DNA from: Ramlibacter sp.
GTDB taxonomy: Bacteria; Pseudomonadota; Gammaproteobacteria; Burkholderiales; Burkholderiaceae_C
Assembly: GCA_030831585.1 (NCBI GenBank)
Contig: JAURKV010000229.1
Span: 1 to 36,919, forward strand
Reading direction: 5' to 3'
Length of the DNA stretch: 36,919 bases
Shown one piece after another: positions 1-13,208 of the stretch. The stretch's first letter is position 1. Every line of letters begins with the position of its first letter. The notes below the pieces were generated by a model. That model worked only from the letters and a program-made list of their open reading frames with translations. It did not search any database and was not told the origin of the DNA. Both the position numbers and the translations under genes were made by a program.

Positions 1-1909
<1,909 letters not shown>

Positions 1910-1977
1910 GATCAATCTCTTTCGTTGAAGTGGACAGCGGCCCGCTCGTGGCGGGCCGACCGTACCAAGGGGAATGC

Positions 1978-2451
1978 TTAGAAGCGGAAGTGGCTGAAGG
2001 CCTTGTTAGCCTCGGCCATGCGGTGCACTTCGTCACGCTTCTTCATGGCGCCGCCACGACCTTCGGTGGCTTCCATGAGTTCGTTGGCCAGTCGCAGGGC
2101 CATGGATTTTTCGCCGCGCTTCTTGGAGGCTTCCTTGATCCAGCGCATTGACAGTGCAACACGGCGGACGGGACGCACCTCAACGGGCACCTGGTAGTTG
2201 GCGCCACCCACGCGGCGCGACTTCACTTCCACCATGGGCTTGACGTTGTTGATGGCGATGGTGAAGGCTTCCAGGGGATCCTTGCCCGGATTTTTTTTCT
2301 CGATGAAGTCAAGGGCTCCATAGACGATGCGCTCGGCAACCGCCTTTTTGCCGCCTTGCATGATCACGTTCATGAACTTGGCGAGCTCGACATTGCCGAA
2401 CTTGGGATCCGGCAGGATTTCACGTTTAGGGACTTCGCGACGACGCGGCAT
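1978..2451 (-). CDS. rpsG: 30S ribosomal protein S7
   Basis: [47 protein letters not shown]...; between rpsL and fusA. Confidence 0.98.
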   Translation of the reverse strand: MPRRREVPKREILPDPKFGNVELAKFMNVIMQGGKKAVAERIVYGALDFIEKKNPGKDPLEAFTIAINNVKPMVEVKSRRVGGANYQVPVEVRPVRRVALSMRWIKEASKKRGEKSMALRLANELMEATEGRGGAMKKRDEVHRMAEANKAFSHFRF

Positions 2452-2614
2452 TTCGAACCTCTTTCATTTGCTTCAGTTGGCCAGCCCTTCCGGGTGGCCG
2501 CGAGAGCCATTAGGACTCTCACTTACTCGACCCACAGGCACCATGCCTGCTTGGGGTCACTTCGCCGATGCAGCCTGACTGGCCCACCGACACCGGGAAG
2601 AACAATCAGGCCGT

Positions 2615-2992
2615 TCAGGCCTTTTTCGGACGCTTGGCGCCGTACTTGGAGCGGGACTGCTTACGGTCTTTGACGCCCTGCAGGTCCAGAGAACCGCGAA
2701 CGATGTGATAACGCACACCGGGCAAGTCCTTCACACGGCCGCCACGCACGAGCACCACGGAGTGCTCCTGCAGGTTGTGGCCTTCGCCGCCGATGTAGGA
2801 GATGACCTCGAAGCCATTGGTCAGGCGCACCTTGGCCACCTTGCGAAGCGCGGAGTTCGGCTTCTTGGGGGTGGTGGTGTACACGCGGGTGCACACGCCA
2901 CGGCGCTGCGGGCTGTTTTGCATCGCGGGGCTTTTGGATTTGGTCTTTTCGACCTCGCGCCCCTGACGCACGAGTTGATTGATGGTTGGCAT
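2615..2992 (-). CDS. rpsL: 30S ribosomal protein S12
   Basis: [63 protein letters not shown]... Confidence 0.98.
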   Translation of the reverse strand: MPTINQLVRQGREVEKTKSKSPAMQNSPQRRGVCTRVYTTTPKKPNSALRKVAKVRLTNGFEVISYIGGEGHNLQEHSVVLVRGGRVKDLPGVRYHIVRGSLDLQGVKDRKQSRSKYGAKRPKKA

Positions 2993-3226
2993 TAAACGTC
3001 CCTAAACGTTTGAAAACGTCTGAAAAAATCCCAGCGACAGCCGGCGTGAACCCGGAAAGATCGCAGGCAAATAATTCCCGCCCCAATAGCGGGAAAGCCC
3101 TCCAGTATATCCGGCCGTCAGGCGACCGGCAATGAAAGCCGGCGGGCAGGACACCCTTCGCGCGGTGACGGGGGTCACCCAGTCGAGGCACCGCCGGTCG
3201 AATACCGGGCAATGAGGCCTAAAGAG

Positions 3227-4420
3227 TTACTTTATCCACAGGCGGATGGCGTCCCAGGCTCGACCCAAAACGCCCGCCTGGGGCACGGCTTCGAGGGCGA
3301 CAATCGGAATCTCAGAGACGACCTGATCGCCAGCCAGCACAGTGAGCACGCCCACCGATTGACCGCGGCCCAGGGGGGCGACCAGCGGGTCGGGCCGCAC
3401 CACCTGGGTCTTGAGCCGGCTGGCGGTCCCCGCAGGTACCGCCACCACGATGGCCTGAGGCCGGCCGAGCTTGGCCCGCGACTGGGTACCCTTCCAGACC
3501 TCCGGGGTGAGCACGGCCTGATTGGCTTCGAACAGCTTGACCGCCTCAAATGCGGTGTAGCCCCAATTGAGCAGCTTCTGAGACTCGTTGGCACGGGCGT
3601 TTTCGTTGGCAGCGCCCAAGACGATGGAAAGCAGGCGACGCGAACCCAGGCCCGGGAAGTCGCGATGGGCGGTGGCAATCAGGCAGTAACCGGCGGCTTC
3701 GGTATGGCCCGTCTTGAGGCCATCGACCGTCGGATCGCGCATCAGCAGAAGGTTGCGGTTGTTTTCGTTCGCGGCGGGCGTGCCCGGGTAGCGGTACTTC
3801 TTGATCGCGTAATAGCCCACATAGTCCGGGAAGTCCTGCATCAGCCGGGTCGCCAAGACGCCCAAGTCGCGCGCGGTGGTGGTGTGACCTGGCTCGGTCA
3901 GGCCTTCGGGGTTGCGGTAAGCAGTGGCCTTCATGCCGAGGTTCTTGGCCTGGTCATTCATCAGCTGCACGAAGCGCTCCACGCTACCGCCCACCCCCTC
4001 GGCCAAGGCCACCGTCGCATCGTTGCCAGACTGAACGATCATGCCTTTGATCAGGTCCTCCACCGGCACTTTCATCTTGGGGTCGATGAACATCCGGGAG
4101 CCAGGCATCTTCCATGCGCGCTCGCTCACGGGTAGCGCCTGCTTGAGATCGAGTTTCTTCGACTTGAGGGCGTCGAAAACGATGTAGGCGGTCATCAGCT
4201 TGGTCAGCGATGCGGGCTCGACAGGCGAGTCCACGTTGCGGCCAGCCAGCATCTGGTTGGCCGTGACATCGAACAGCAGGTAGCTGCGCGCCGCAATCTC
4301 GGGCGGCTGCGGCGCCTGTGCCTGGGCGGGGCACGACCCGAACAAAAAAACCAGGGCGAGCAGCGGCCCGAAAAATGACGCAAAAAAATGCGCGGGCTGC
4401 ATGCGGGCAAGTGGGTTCAT
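3227..4420 (-). CDS. D-alanyl-D-alanine carboxypeptidase (PBP5/6 family)
   Basis: Signal peptide; SLTK (SxxK), SGN and KTG motifs in correct order; C-terminal PBP5-like domain. Confidence 0.93.
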   Translation of the reverse strand: MNPLARMQPAHFFASFFGPLLALVFLFGSCPAQAQAPQPPEIAARSYLLFDVTANQMLAGRNVDSPVEPASLTKLMTAYIVFDALKSKKLDLKQALPVSERAWKMPGSRMFIDPKMKVPVEDLIKGMIVQSGNDATVALAEGVGGSVERFVQLMNDQAKNLGMKATAYRNPEGLTEPGHTTTARDLGVLATRLMQDFPDYVGYYAIKKYRYPGTPAANENNRNLLLMRDPTVDGLKTGHTEAAGYCLIATAHRDFPGLGSRRLLSIVLGAANENARANESQKLLNWGYTAFEAVKLFEANQAVLTPEVWKGTQSRAKLGRPQAIVVAVPAGTASRLKTQVVRPDPLVAPLGRGQSVGVLTVLAGDQVVSEIPIVALEAVPQAGVLGRAWDAIRLWIK

Positions 4421-4429
4421 GGTGGACGG

Positions 4430-5056
4430 TCAACGCAGGTGGCGAACCACCAGAGACTTGAGCAGAGGCAATTGTCCGTGAAAGAAATGCCCGCCACCAG
4501 GCACCACTGTCACCGGGAGCGATTGAGGGCGCGCCCAGTCAAAGACCGCAGACAGCGGCACTGTGTCGTCCTGCTCGCCATGGATCACCAGGGTGCGCTC
4601 ATGGGCCTCGGGTGGCAAGGTGGCCACCGAAAAGCGCGAGGCGGCAGTGCCCACAAGCACCAGCTGGTCGACCGGGCGCTGCGCCCACATCCGCGCCGCC
4701 ACCTGGGATGCGACAAAGGAACCGAATGAAAAGCCCGCCAGGGCCAGGGGCCCGGAAGGCGCCACTTGGCCGACCAGAGAGATCATGTCCTCGACCTCGC
4801 CAACGCCCCCGTCATGCGCACCCTCGCTGCCGCCCACGCCACGAAAATTGAAGCGGATCGCGGTCCACCCACATTGAACAAAGGCGCGGGCTAGGGTTTG
4901 GACCACCTTGTTGTCCATGGTGCCGCCAAATAGCGGGTGGGGGTGCGCAATGACCGCGATGCCCCGCCATGGCATGCCGTCGGGGGGCGTGTCACGCAAC
5001 GCCTCGATCGCGCCAGCCCCACCTGCTAGGCGAAGGCGTTCGGTCTGTGCGTTCAT
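4430..5056 (-). CDS. alpha/beta hydrolase
   Basis: IAVIAHPHPLFGGTMDNKVVQTLARAF...FNFRGVGGSEG...GFSFGSFVA...; typical of the short alpha/beta hydrolase family with HPHPxxGG motif. Confidence 0.85.
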   Translation of the reverse strand: MNAQTERLRLAGGAGAIEALRDTPPDGMPWRGIAVIAHPHPLFGGTMDNKVVQTLARAFVQCGWTAIRFNFRGVGGSEGAHDGGVGEVEDMISLVGQVAPSGPLALAGFSFGSFVASQVAARMWAQRPVDQLVLVGTAASRFSVATLPPEAHERTLVIHGEQDDTVPLSAVFDWARPQSLPVTVVPGGGHFFHGQLPLLKSLVVRHLR

Positions 5057-5098
5057 GGGGCCGCCTTCATCCGGGAACGCAGGGACCGGCAGCCAGGT

Positions 5099-5455
5099 TC
5101 AGCGACCAACGTTCGCCGGCAGCACGAGGCGCTCGACCACCTTCCCGTTTTTCAGGTGGGACTCGACGATCTCGTCGATATCGTCCATATCGACGAAGGT
5201 GTACCAGACGGCTTCCGGGTAGACCACCGCCACCGGGCCACCAGCGCAGCGGTCAAGGCAACCGGCCTTGTTGACCCGCACTTGCCCGGGCCCGGCCAGC
5301 CCCGCCTGCTTCACACGCGCCTTGCAGCGGTCAAAGCCCTCCTTGGCCGGGTGATCGGCGCAGCAGGCCTCACCATTGGGGCGCTGGTTGAGGCAGAAAA
5401 AAACGTGGCGCTCGTAGTAAGAGGCCGTATCGGCCCCCTGGACAGTTGAAGTCAT
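5099..5455 (-). CDS. (2Fe-2S) thioredoxin-like ferredoxin domain protein
   Basis: YYERHVFFCLNQRPNGEACC...VRVNKAGCLDRCAGGPVAVVYPEAVWY; spaced cysteines typical of thioredoxin-like 2Fe-2S ferredoxins. Confidence 0.85.
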   Translation of the reverse strand: MTSTVQGADTASYYERHVFFCLNQRPNGEACCADHPAKEGFDRCKARVKQAGLAGPGQVRVNKAGCLDRCAGGPVAVVYPEAVWYTFVDMDDIDEIVESHLKNGKVVERLVLPANVGR

Positions 5456-6576
5456 ATCCCGATTCTAGGCCGCGCATCACCCCGGGACAGCCGCAGCAGA
5501 CCATAGGCCAGCGCCGCGTACGGCCAGCACCACCCGATCCACTGCGCCAGACCATTGAAGCGAATAAACCGACCCTGCTCCCAGGCCTGAAGCGTCAGCG
5601 AGTAATACGCGTTGGCTGGCGCTTGGTTCAACAGGGCCAGGTGCAGCACCAGCACCGGCAGGAGCAGGGCCACGCAGCTCTGGCGAGGCAACGAGACTGC
5701 CAGCACGGCCAGCGCCAGGCCGCCGACCAGACCCAGTTGCACCGAAACGCTCAGCCACGCCCAGGCGTTGGCAGGGCCGAAGCTCAGGGCTGCGGAAAGC
5801 GCGCTGGAAGCAACGCCAGCAGCGAGGATCCCCAGCATCAAGGCCAGGCGCCCACGCAACGCACCCATGATAGAAAAAGCCAGTAGGCAAGGCACCAGCA
5901 AGCCCAGCGCCACTCCGATCAACTCGGTGCCCTGTCCGAGGGGCTGTTGGAGCGGCTCCCGGACGGGCAGCCAATCGATGAGGGGTGTGTACTTCAGCCA
6001 CTCCGCCAAGGCGAGTTGGGTTCGCTCGAGCACCTGCCCCAGGCCCAAGGGCAGCGGCGCGGGAAATAGCAGGCCGGCTGGCCACAGGACCAGCAGCACC
6101 AAGGCGCCACGGGCCTCGTCCACGAACCAACGGCGCCGAAAGCGCGACCAGCGTTGCAACAGTCCCAACCGCTCCAGGCCCGAGGCAAGTAGTGCGCCCA
6201 AGACCGTACCTGCCAGATTGAGCCCGAGGTCGAGGTTCGAGGGCACGCGCGAAGGCAGGAAGGTCTGGAGCGCCTCCAAGGCAAAGGACAGTGCACCAGC
6301 GGCGAGGAGCGCCACGACCATCGCGCCGCTAGAGCCGCCCGCAGCCGGGTCACGGCGCAGCCGGGCAAGGGCGATCAGGAAGCCCAGCGGAACGTAGCCG
6401 ACCACATTGGCTGCCAGGTCGAAGCCCGTCCACCATTGAGGCCAGGGGCTGGAGAGGAAGGCCCAAGGCGCAAGACCCTGCAAGCGCCAACCCTCGAAGG
6501 GGTAGAGGCTGGCATAGACGATCAGGACCCCATAGGCCAGGGCCAAAGGCCCGGCAGAGGTCTTGTGCATCGGCAT
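5452..6576 (-). CDS. VanZ-like family multi-pass membrane protein
   Basis: Start at internal Met (MPMHKTSAGPLALAYGVLIVYASLYPFEGW...) chosen because upstream residues of the track ORF are non-coding-like; VanZ-like N-terminal half plus additional TM segments. Confidence 0.8.
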   Translation of the reverse strand: MPMHKTSAGPLALAYGVLIVYASLYPFEGWRLQGLAPWAFLSSPWPQWWTGFDLAANVVGYVPLGFLIALARLRRDPAAGGSSGAMVVALLAAGALSFALEALQTFLPSRVPSNLDLGLNLAGTVLGALLASGLERLGLLQRWSRFRRRWFVDEARGALVLLVLWPAGLLFPAPLPLGLGQVLERTQLALAEWLKYTPLIDWLPVREPLQQPLGQGTELIGVALGLLVPCLLAFSIMGALRGRLALMLGILAAGVASSALSAALSFGPANAWAWLSVSVQLGLVGGLALAVLAVSLPRQSCVALLLPVLVLHLALLNQAPANAYYSLTLQAWEQGRFIRFNGLAQWIGWCWPYAALAYGLLRLSRGDARPRIGI

Positions 6577-6601
6577 GACGTCCGCTTGCGTCGGACCGCG
6601 C

Positions 6602-7024
6602 TCAGAACGGCTTGATGACGACCAGCAGCACCGCCACCAGCAGAAGCACCACAGGGATCTCATTGAACCAGCGGTACCAGCGATGGCTTCGGGTGCTGCA
6701 ATCGGTCTCGAACCGGCGCAGCATGCGTGCGCAGGCGTGGTGGTAGGCAATGACCAGCAGGACAACAATCAGTTTGGCGTGCATCCATCCGTCACCGCGA
6801 CCAATGCCATAAGTCAACCAGAGCACCAGCCCCAGCACCACCGCGGGTATGGCCAGCAAGGTGGTGAAGCGCAGCAGCTTGCGTGACATGAGCAGCAGCC
6901 GATCGCGCTCGGCCAGTGAGCCAGGCTCGACCATGGCGAGGTTGACGTAGATGCGGGGCAGATAAAACAGGCCGGCAAACCAGCTGGCGACGAAGACGAT
7001 GTGCAGGGCTTTGATCCAGAGCAT
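6602..7024 (-). CDS. hemJ: CopD/HemJ-like membrane protein (candidate protoporphyrinogen oxidase)
   Basis: MLWIKALHIVFVASWFAGLFYLPRIYVNLAMVE...; conserved His in TM segments; located beside hemB. Start at ATG 7024 rather than the ORF-track start. Confidence 0.75.
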   Translation of the reverse strand: MLWIKALHIVFVASWFAGLFYLPRIYVNLAMVEPGSLAERDRLLLMSRKLLRFTTLLAIPAVVLGLVLWLTYGIGRGDGWMHAKLIVVLLVIAYHHACARMLRRFETDCSTRSHRWYRWFNEIPVVLLLVAVLLVVIKPF

Positions 7025-7057
7025 GGTCCAAGTGTAGATAGCGAGACCCCTTGGGAC

Positions 7058-7085
7058 AAAAAAAACCCCGGCCAACGAGCCGGGG
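7058..7085 (-). terminator. Rho-independent terminator (minus strand)
   Basis: On minus strand CCCCGGC-TCGTTG-GCCGGGG followed by eight T (plus 7058-7065 is A8). Confidence 0.85.
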
Positions 7086-7157
7086 TGAGAAGCCTTTTTG
7101 CTGTCACACATCAAGGCGCCCGCTCAGGGAGGAAAAGCGGGGGGCGGCAATCCGCCC
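7058..7157 (-). ncRNA. Candidate ~100-nt sRNA or hemJ leader/attenuator
   Basis: Promoter TTGTGG-N17-TAGATT with TGC extension (plus 7164-7192) places +1 near 7157, at the base of hairpin GGGCGG-AUUG-CCGCCC; then CCCGCU...AGCGGG, GCCUU...AAGGC and the terminator hairpin with U8. Confidence 0.55.
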
Positions 7158-7228
7158 AAAGCCAATCTAGCAAAGGCACCTCGGGCCCACAAGCAACCGC
7201 ACACGGGGGTTTCCCCTGCCTCGGATGA

Positions 7229-8341
<1,113 letters not shown>

Positions 8342-8397
8342 AGCGGCACCTTTGCCAGCGGTCCATGGCCGGTGGCCGGCGGACCGCCAGGCCTCAA

Positions 8398-9081
8398 TCA
8401 AGCCAGGTGACGAGCGAAGAATTCCAGGGTGCGCTGTCGCGCCAGAGCGGCAGCCGCTGCATCTCCGGTGGCACGGTGGTCACAGTTAAAGCCGTGATCG
8501 GCGGCGTAGGCGTGAACCTGCACCTCGGGATGGGCCTGGGCGAAGGCGCGGACGGAGTCCATCGGTATCCACGCATCGCGCTCGCCGAAGTGGGCCATCA
8601 CGGGCACCTGGGGCTTGCGCGCGGACTCCTCGGGTGAGGTGACGCCGCCACCGTAATAGGGCGCAGCCGCTGCCAGACCCTTGAGCAGGCACGCGGCGCG
8701 CCAGGTCAGGAGTCCGCCCCAGCAGTAGCCGACCACCCCGACCTTGCCGGCTTGTCCTGCATAGTCAATGGCCGCTTGAACGTCCTGCATCACTCCGGGC
8801 GCCGGCAGCGCCTCGACCGCTGTTTTGAGCGCAAAGCCAGCTTTCTTGTCCTCGTCACCGTAGCCCAGGTCGACCCCGGACTTGGCACGATGGAAGGTTG
8901 GCGGCGCGACCGCCAAGTAGCCTTCGGCAGCGTAGCCGTCGGCGACCGCACGGATATGCGCATTGACGCCGAAGATCTCCTGCAAAACGACGACGCCGCC
9001 ACGCGGCTTCCCGGCTGGCCGGGCCACGTAGGCGGGGATGGACTGGCCATCGGCCGATGTGAGGTTGACGATTTCACCCAT
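8398..9081 (-). CDS. Dienelactone hydrolase family protein
   Basis: GGVVVLQEIFGVN...GYCWGGLLTW...FGERDAWIP...HGFNCD: Cys-Asp-His layout of DLH. Confidence 0.9.
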   Translation of the reverse strand: MGEIVNLTSADGQSIPAYVARPAGKPRGGVVVLQEIFGVNAHIRAVADGYAAEGYLAVAPPTFHRAKSGVDLGYGDEDKKAGFALKTAVEALPAPGVMQDVQAAIDYAGQAGKVGVVGYCWGGLLTWRAACLLKGLAAAAPYYGGGVTSPEESARKPQVPVMAHFGERDAWIPMDSVRAFAQAHPEVQVHAYAADHGFNCDHRATGDAAAAALARQRTLEFFARHLA

Positions 9082-9258
9082 GGTCTCTCCTAGTCTTGTT
9101 CAGATCGCTGCGGTCCCGAGCCCCGCAAGTTCTTGCCGGCAGGGACACGCCAACCTAAGCTTAACCGGGCCGAGCTGGCAGGCAGGTGCAGGGATCCCCT
9201 GAGAAAGGGCGAAGGGCGAGGGGCGGGGCGCAGGCTGATGCGATGGAGGCCCGGCGCT

Positions 9259-9837
9259 TCAGTCGTCTGGCGAGACCCGTGACAACAGCACGTTGTCACG
9301 CCAACGGCCATTGAGTTTGACGAAGTCACGGGCGTAGCCCTCGACCACAAAGCCCAGACGTTTGAGCAGTGCGGCGCTGCGCAGGTTCTCCGGCAGGTGA
9401 GTCGCCATCACCCGGTGCAGGTGGTGGCGCGACATGACCTCGGGCACCACCGGGCCCAGCCACTGGTGCATCAGGCTGCGACCCTCTAACTGGCGATCGA
9501 GCAGAAAGCTCAAGGTGCAGGCTTCGAAATCACCATGCTCGATCCCCCAGAAGCTGACCAGGCCGCCGATCTCACGGTCATCGCCCTGGCGCAGAAAACC
9601 CACCAGGTGGACCGCCCGGCCGGCCTGCATGTCCGCCTGGCGCCGGGGAATCTCGGCCTCCCAGTAGGCCTCTTGTTCGAGCTCGGGGCCCAGGCTCATC
9701 GCCATGCGAAGGTGGAGGCGGTTACGCTGGTGAAAGCGCACCAGCGCCTGAACGAACTGCGGGTGAATACCGTACAGCCACCACTGAGGGTGTTCGGTCC
9801 AGAGAACGGCGGTGTCGAGGGCGGGCTGAATGCTCAT
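9259..9837 (-). CDS. GNAT family N-acetyltransferase (RimJ/RimL-like)
   Basis: Start MSIQPALDTAVLW...; HRVMATHLPENLRSAALLKRLGFVVEGYARDFVKLNGRWRDNVLLSRV matches the C-terminal GNAT region. Confidence 0.85.
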   Translation of the reverse strand: MSIQPALDTAVLWTEHPQWWLYGIHPQFVQALVRFHQRNRLHLRMAMSLGPELEQEAYWEAEIPRRQADMQAGRAVHLVGFLRQGDDREIGGLVSFWGIEHGDFEACTLSFLLDRQLEGRSLMHQWLGPVVPEVMSRHHLHRVMATHLPENLRSAALLKRLGFVVEGYARDFVKLNGRWRDNVLLSRVSPDD

Positions 9838-9863
9838 GAATTTTCCGAAGGAAAGATGGCCCC

Positions 9864-11411
9864 TCAGGCCAGGGGACGGTCCATGAGGCCCAGCCGCTGC
9901 CAGGCTGGCGCGACACGGGCCAGAAAGCGTTCGGCCTCGCCGAGAGGCGTCGCCTGCGCGTCGCCGGATCCGAGATCTAGCTCGCTGCCGGGGCTGGCTT
10001 GGCGGAGCGCCTCGGCCAAGGCGACGGGGTCGCGGGCGCCGTCCTCCCACGCGGCCAGCATGAGGCGCTCAGGCCTTGAGGCCTCGAATGCGTGGCCCGT
10101 CAACGGGCTGGCGAGGTAACGCAGCAAGTCGTCCTGCCGCGCGCGCTCAGCGACCACCCGGTTGATGGCGCGTGCGCGCGAAGCACCCGCATGACCAGCG
10201 TCGTCGGCAAAGGCGGGGAAGACATGGCCTTGAGCCACCAGCGCCACCAGCACATGGAGCAGCTGCTCGATCGCAACCTCCGCCAAACCCGCCTCGTCGC
10301 GCAGCTGGCGCAGGGGCAGGGGCGCGGACGCAGCCTCAAGTGCCGCCAGCAGCGGTCGCAAGACCTGGTGGTCGAGGGCCACCGAGCCATAGGGCGTCTG
10401 CACCGTCGACTGGCCACCGGCACCCGGCCGAAGCAAGACGAAGGAGAGGTCGAGCAACCGCTGCTCACGCTCGGCGGGCAGCAACCGACGCGCACCGCGG
10501 ACGAACAGGTCGCGGCGGAAACGCCGGTTCAAGATGAAGTCGTGCGCAGTCTCGCGCAAGGTCGGGTCGAGGCCATCAAGTCCGCGGCCCTGGGCACGCT
10601 GCTGGACTTCGCCGACCAGGTCGGACTTGTGGGCGGAGCAGGCAAACTGAAGCCCAGCAGGCTCCAGGGCGCGGGCCACATCAGCGAAATAGCCGATGTG
10701 CCAGCTGCGGTTGAAGTACTCGTGGGCCACCACCTGGACCTCGTCGCGCTGCAAATCTTCGAGCATCTGGACCGCTGGCGGGTGATGGGCGAAAAAGGCC
10801 GCCCGGCCCTGGCGCAGTTGGTTGGCGAAGTCGACCGAGCGTCGGATTCGCGAGGCGGTCGGGTCGCCCGGGGGACTGGCCAACTCGGTGTGCAGGTGCA
10901 TCAGGTCACGCAGGGGCTTTTCGGAGGCCCAGCCGGGCATGACATTGCAGGAGAGGTAGACCACGCCGCCGACCTTGAGGCGACGGCGCAGAAACTCCAC
11001 CACAGCAGCCCGTGCATCGGCATCGATCCAGGACCAGACACCGTGGAGGGTGACGAAGTCGAACTCGGGCAAATCTTCGGCGAGCAAGTCCTGGAACGAG
11101 CGGGACAGCCAGCGGGCATCCAGGCCGGCGCGTTGAGCCAGGTCTTGGGCAAAAAGCGCGTGCTCGGGCAAAAAGTCGGTGCCCCAGAAGCTGCCCCGGG
11201 GGTTCGTAGCGGCGTGCAGGTTGCCCGATACGCCCTGCCCATAGCCCAGCTCGCAATACCGATACCGGCCGGCGTTGCTGGCATCGCCGCCGCCATGGTC
11301 GAGCCCCTGCAGCAGGAGGGCAAAGCGGACAAAGGACGGGGCCAGCTCGTGGTAGTAGCCGTGGGTGTAGGGGAGGTCGGCAACATAGCCAGCGGCCCAT
11401 GAACGTCCCAT
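9864..11411 (-). CDS. Class I SAM-dependent methyltransferase with methyltransferase-regulatory and C-terminal domain
   Basis: AAGYVADLPYTHGYYHELAPSFVRFALLLQG...YCELGYGQGVSGNLHAA; RBS AGGAG 7 nt upstream of ATG 11411. Confidence 0.85.
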   Translation of the reverse strand: MGRSWAAGYVADLPYTHGYYHELAPSFVRFALLLQGLDHGGGDASNAGRYRYCELGYGQGVSGNLHAATNPRGSFWGTDFLPEHALFAQDLAQRAGLDARWLSRSFQDLLAEDLPEFDFVTLHGVWSWIDADARAAVVEFLRRRLKVGGVVYLSCNVMPGWASEKPLRDLMHLHTELASPPGDPTASRIRRSVDFANQLRQGRAAFFAHHPPAVQMLEDLQRDEVQVVAHEYFNRSWHIGYFADVARALEPAGLQFACSAHKSDLVGEVQQRAQGRGLDGLDPTLRETAHDFILNRRFRRDLFVRGARRLLPAEREQRLLDLSFVLLRPGAGGQSTVQTPYGSVALDHQVLRPLLAALEAASAPLPLRQLRDEAGLAEVAIEQLLHVLVALVAQGHVFPAFADDAGHAGASRARAINRVVAERARQDDLLRYLASPLTGHAFEASRPERLMLAAWEDGARDPVALAEALRQASPGSELDLGSGDAQATPLGEAERFLARVAPAWQRLGLMDRPLA

Positions 11412-11437
11412 GAATACACTCCTCTTAATGAATACGG

Positions 11438-11470
11438 CTTAATTTAATATTAAGTATCCATTTCTGACAA
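11438..11470 (-). promoter_or_regulatory. Putative promoter with overlapping palindrome for the methyltransferase gene
   Basis: Minus strand TTGTCA-N17-TTAAAT (plus 11442-11470) and perfect inverted repeat CTTAAT-TTAAT-ATTAAG (11438-11454) covering the -10. Confidence 0.5.
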
Positions 11471-11599
11471 GCCTTATCCGCCGGGCCCCGGCCCGGCTCG
11501 CAAGCCCCGCTTCCACCGGGGACGAACCGCCTAGGCAAGCCACCCCGCGCTAACCTAGACTGAGCGGCTTTGACTGCAACCACGCCCTTTCCGACCACC

Positions 11600-13141
<1,542 letters not shown>

Positions 13142-13208
13142 ATGACGGACTGCTCTGGGATTGTGACCCTGAGCCAGCCCCCAGAGCGACGCAACAAGAA
13201 CAAACGCG

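Noticed and set aside
10092-11402. 436-aa plus-strand ORF opposite the methyltransferase
   Set aside because: Shadow ORF; the minus strand has a recognisable methyltransferase with RBS and promoter.
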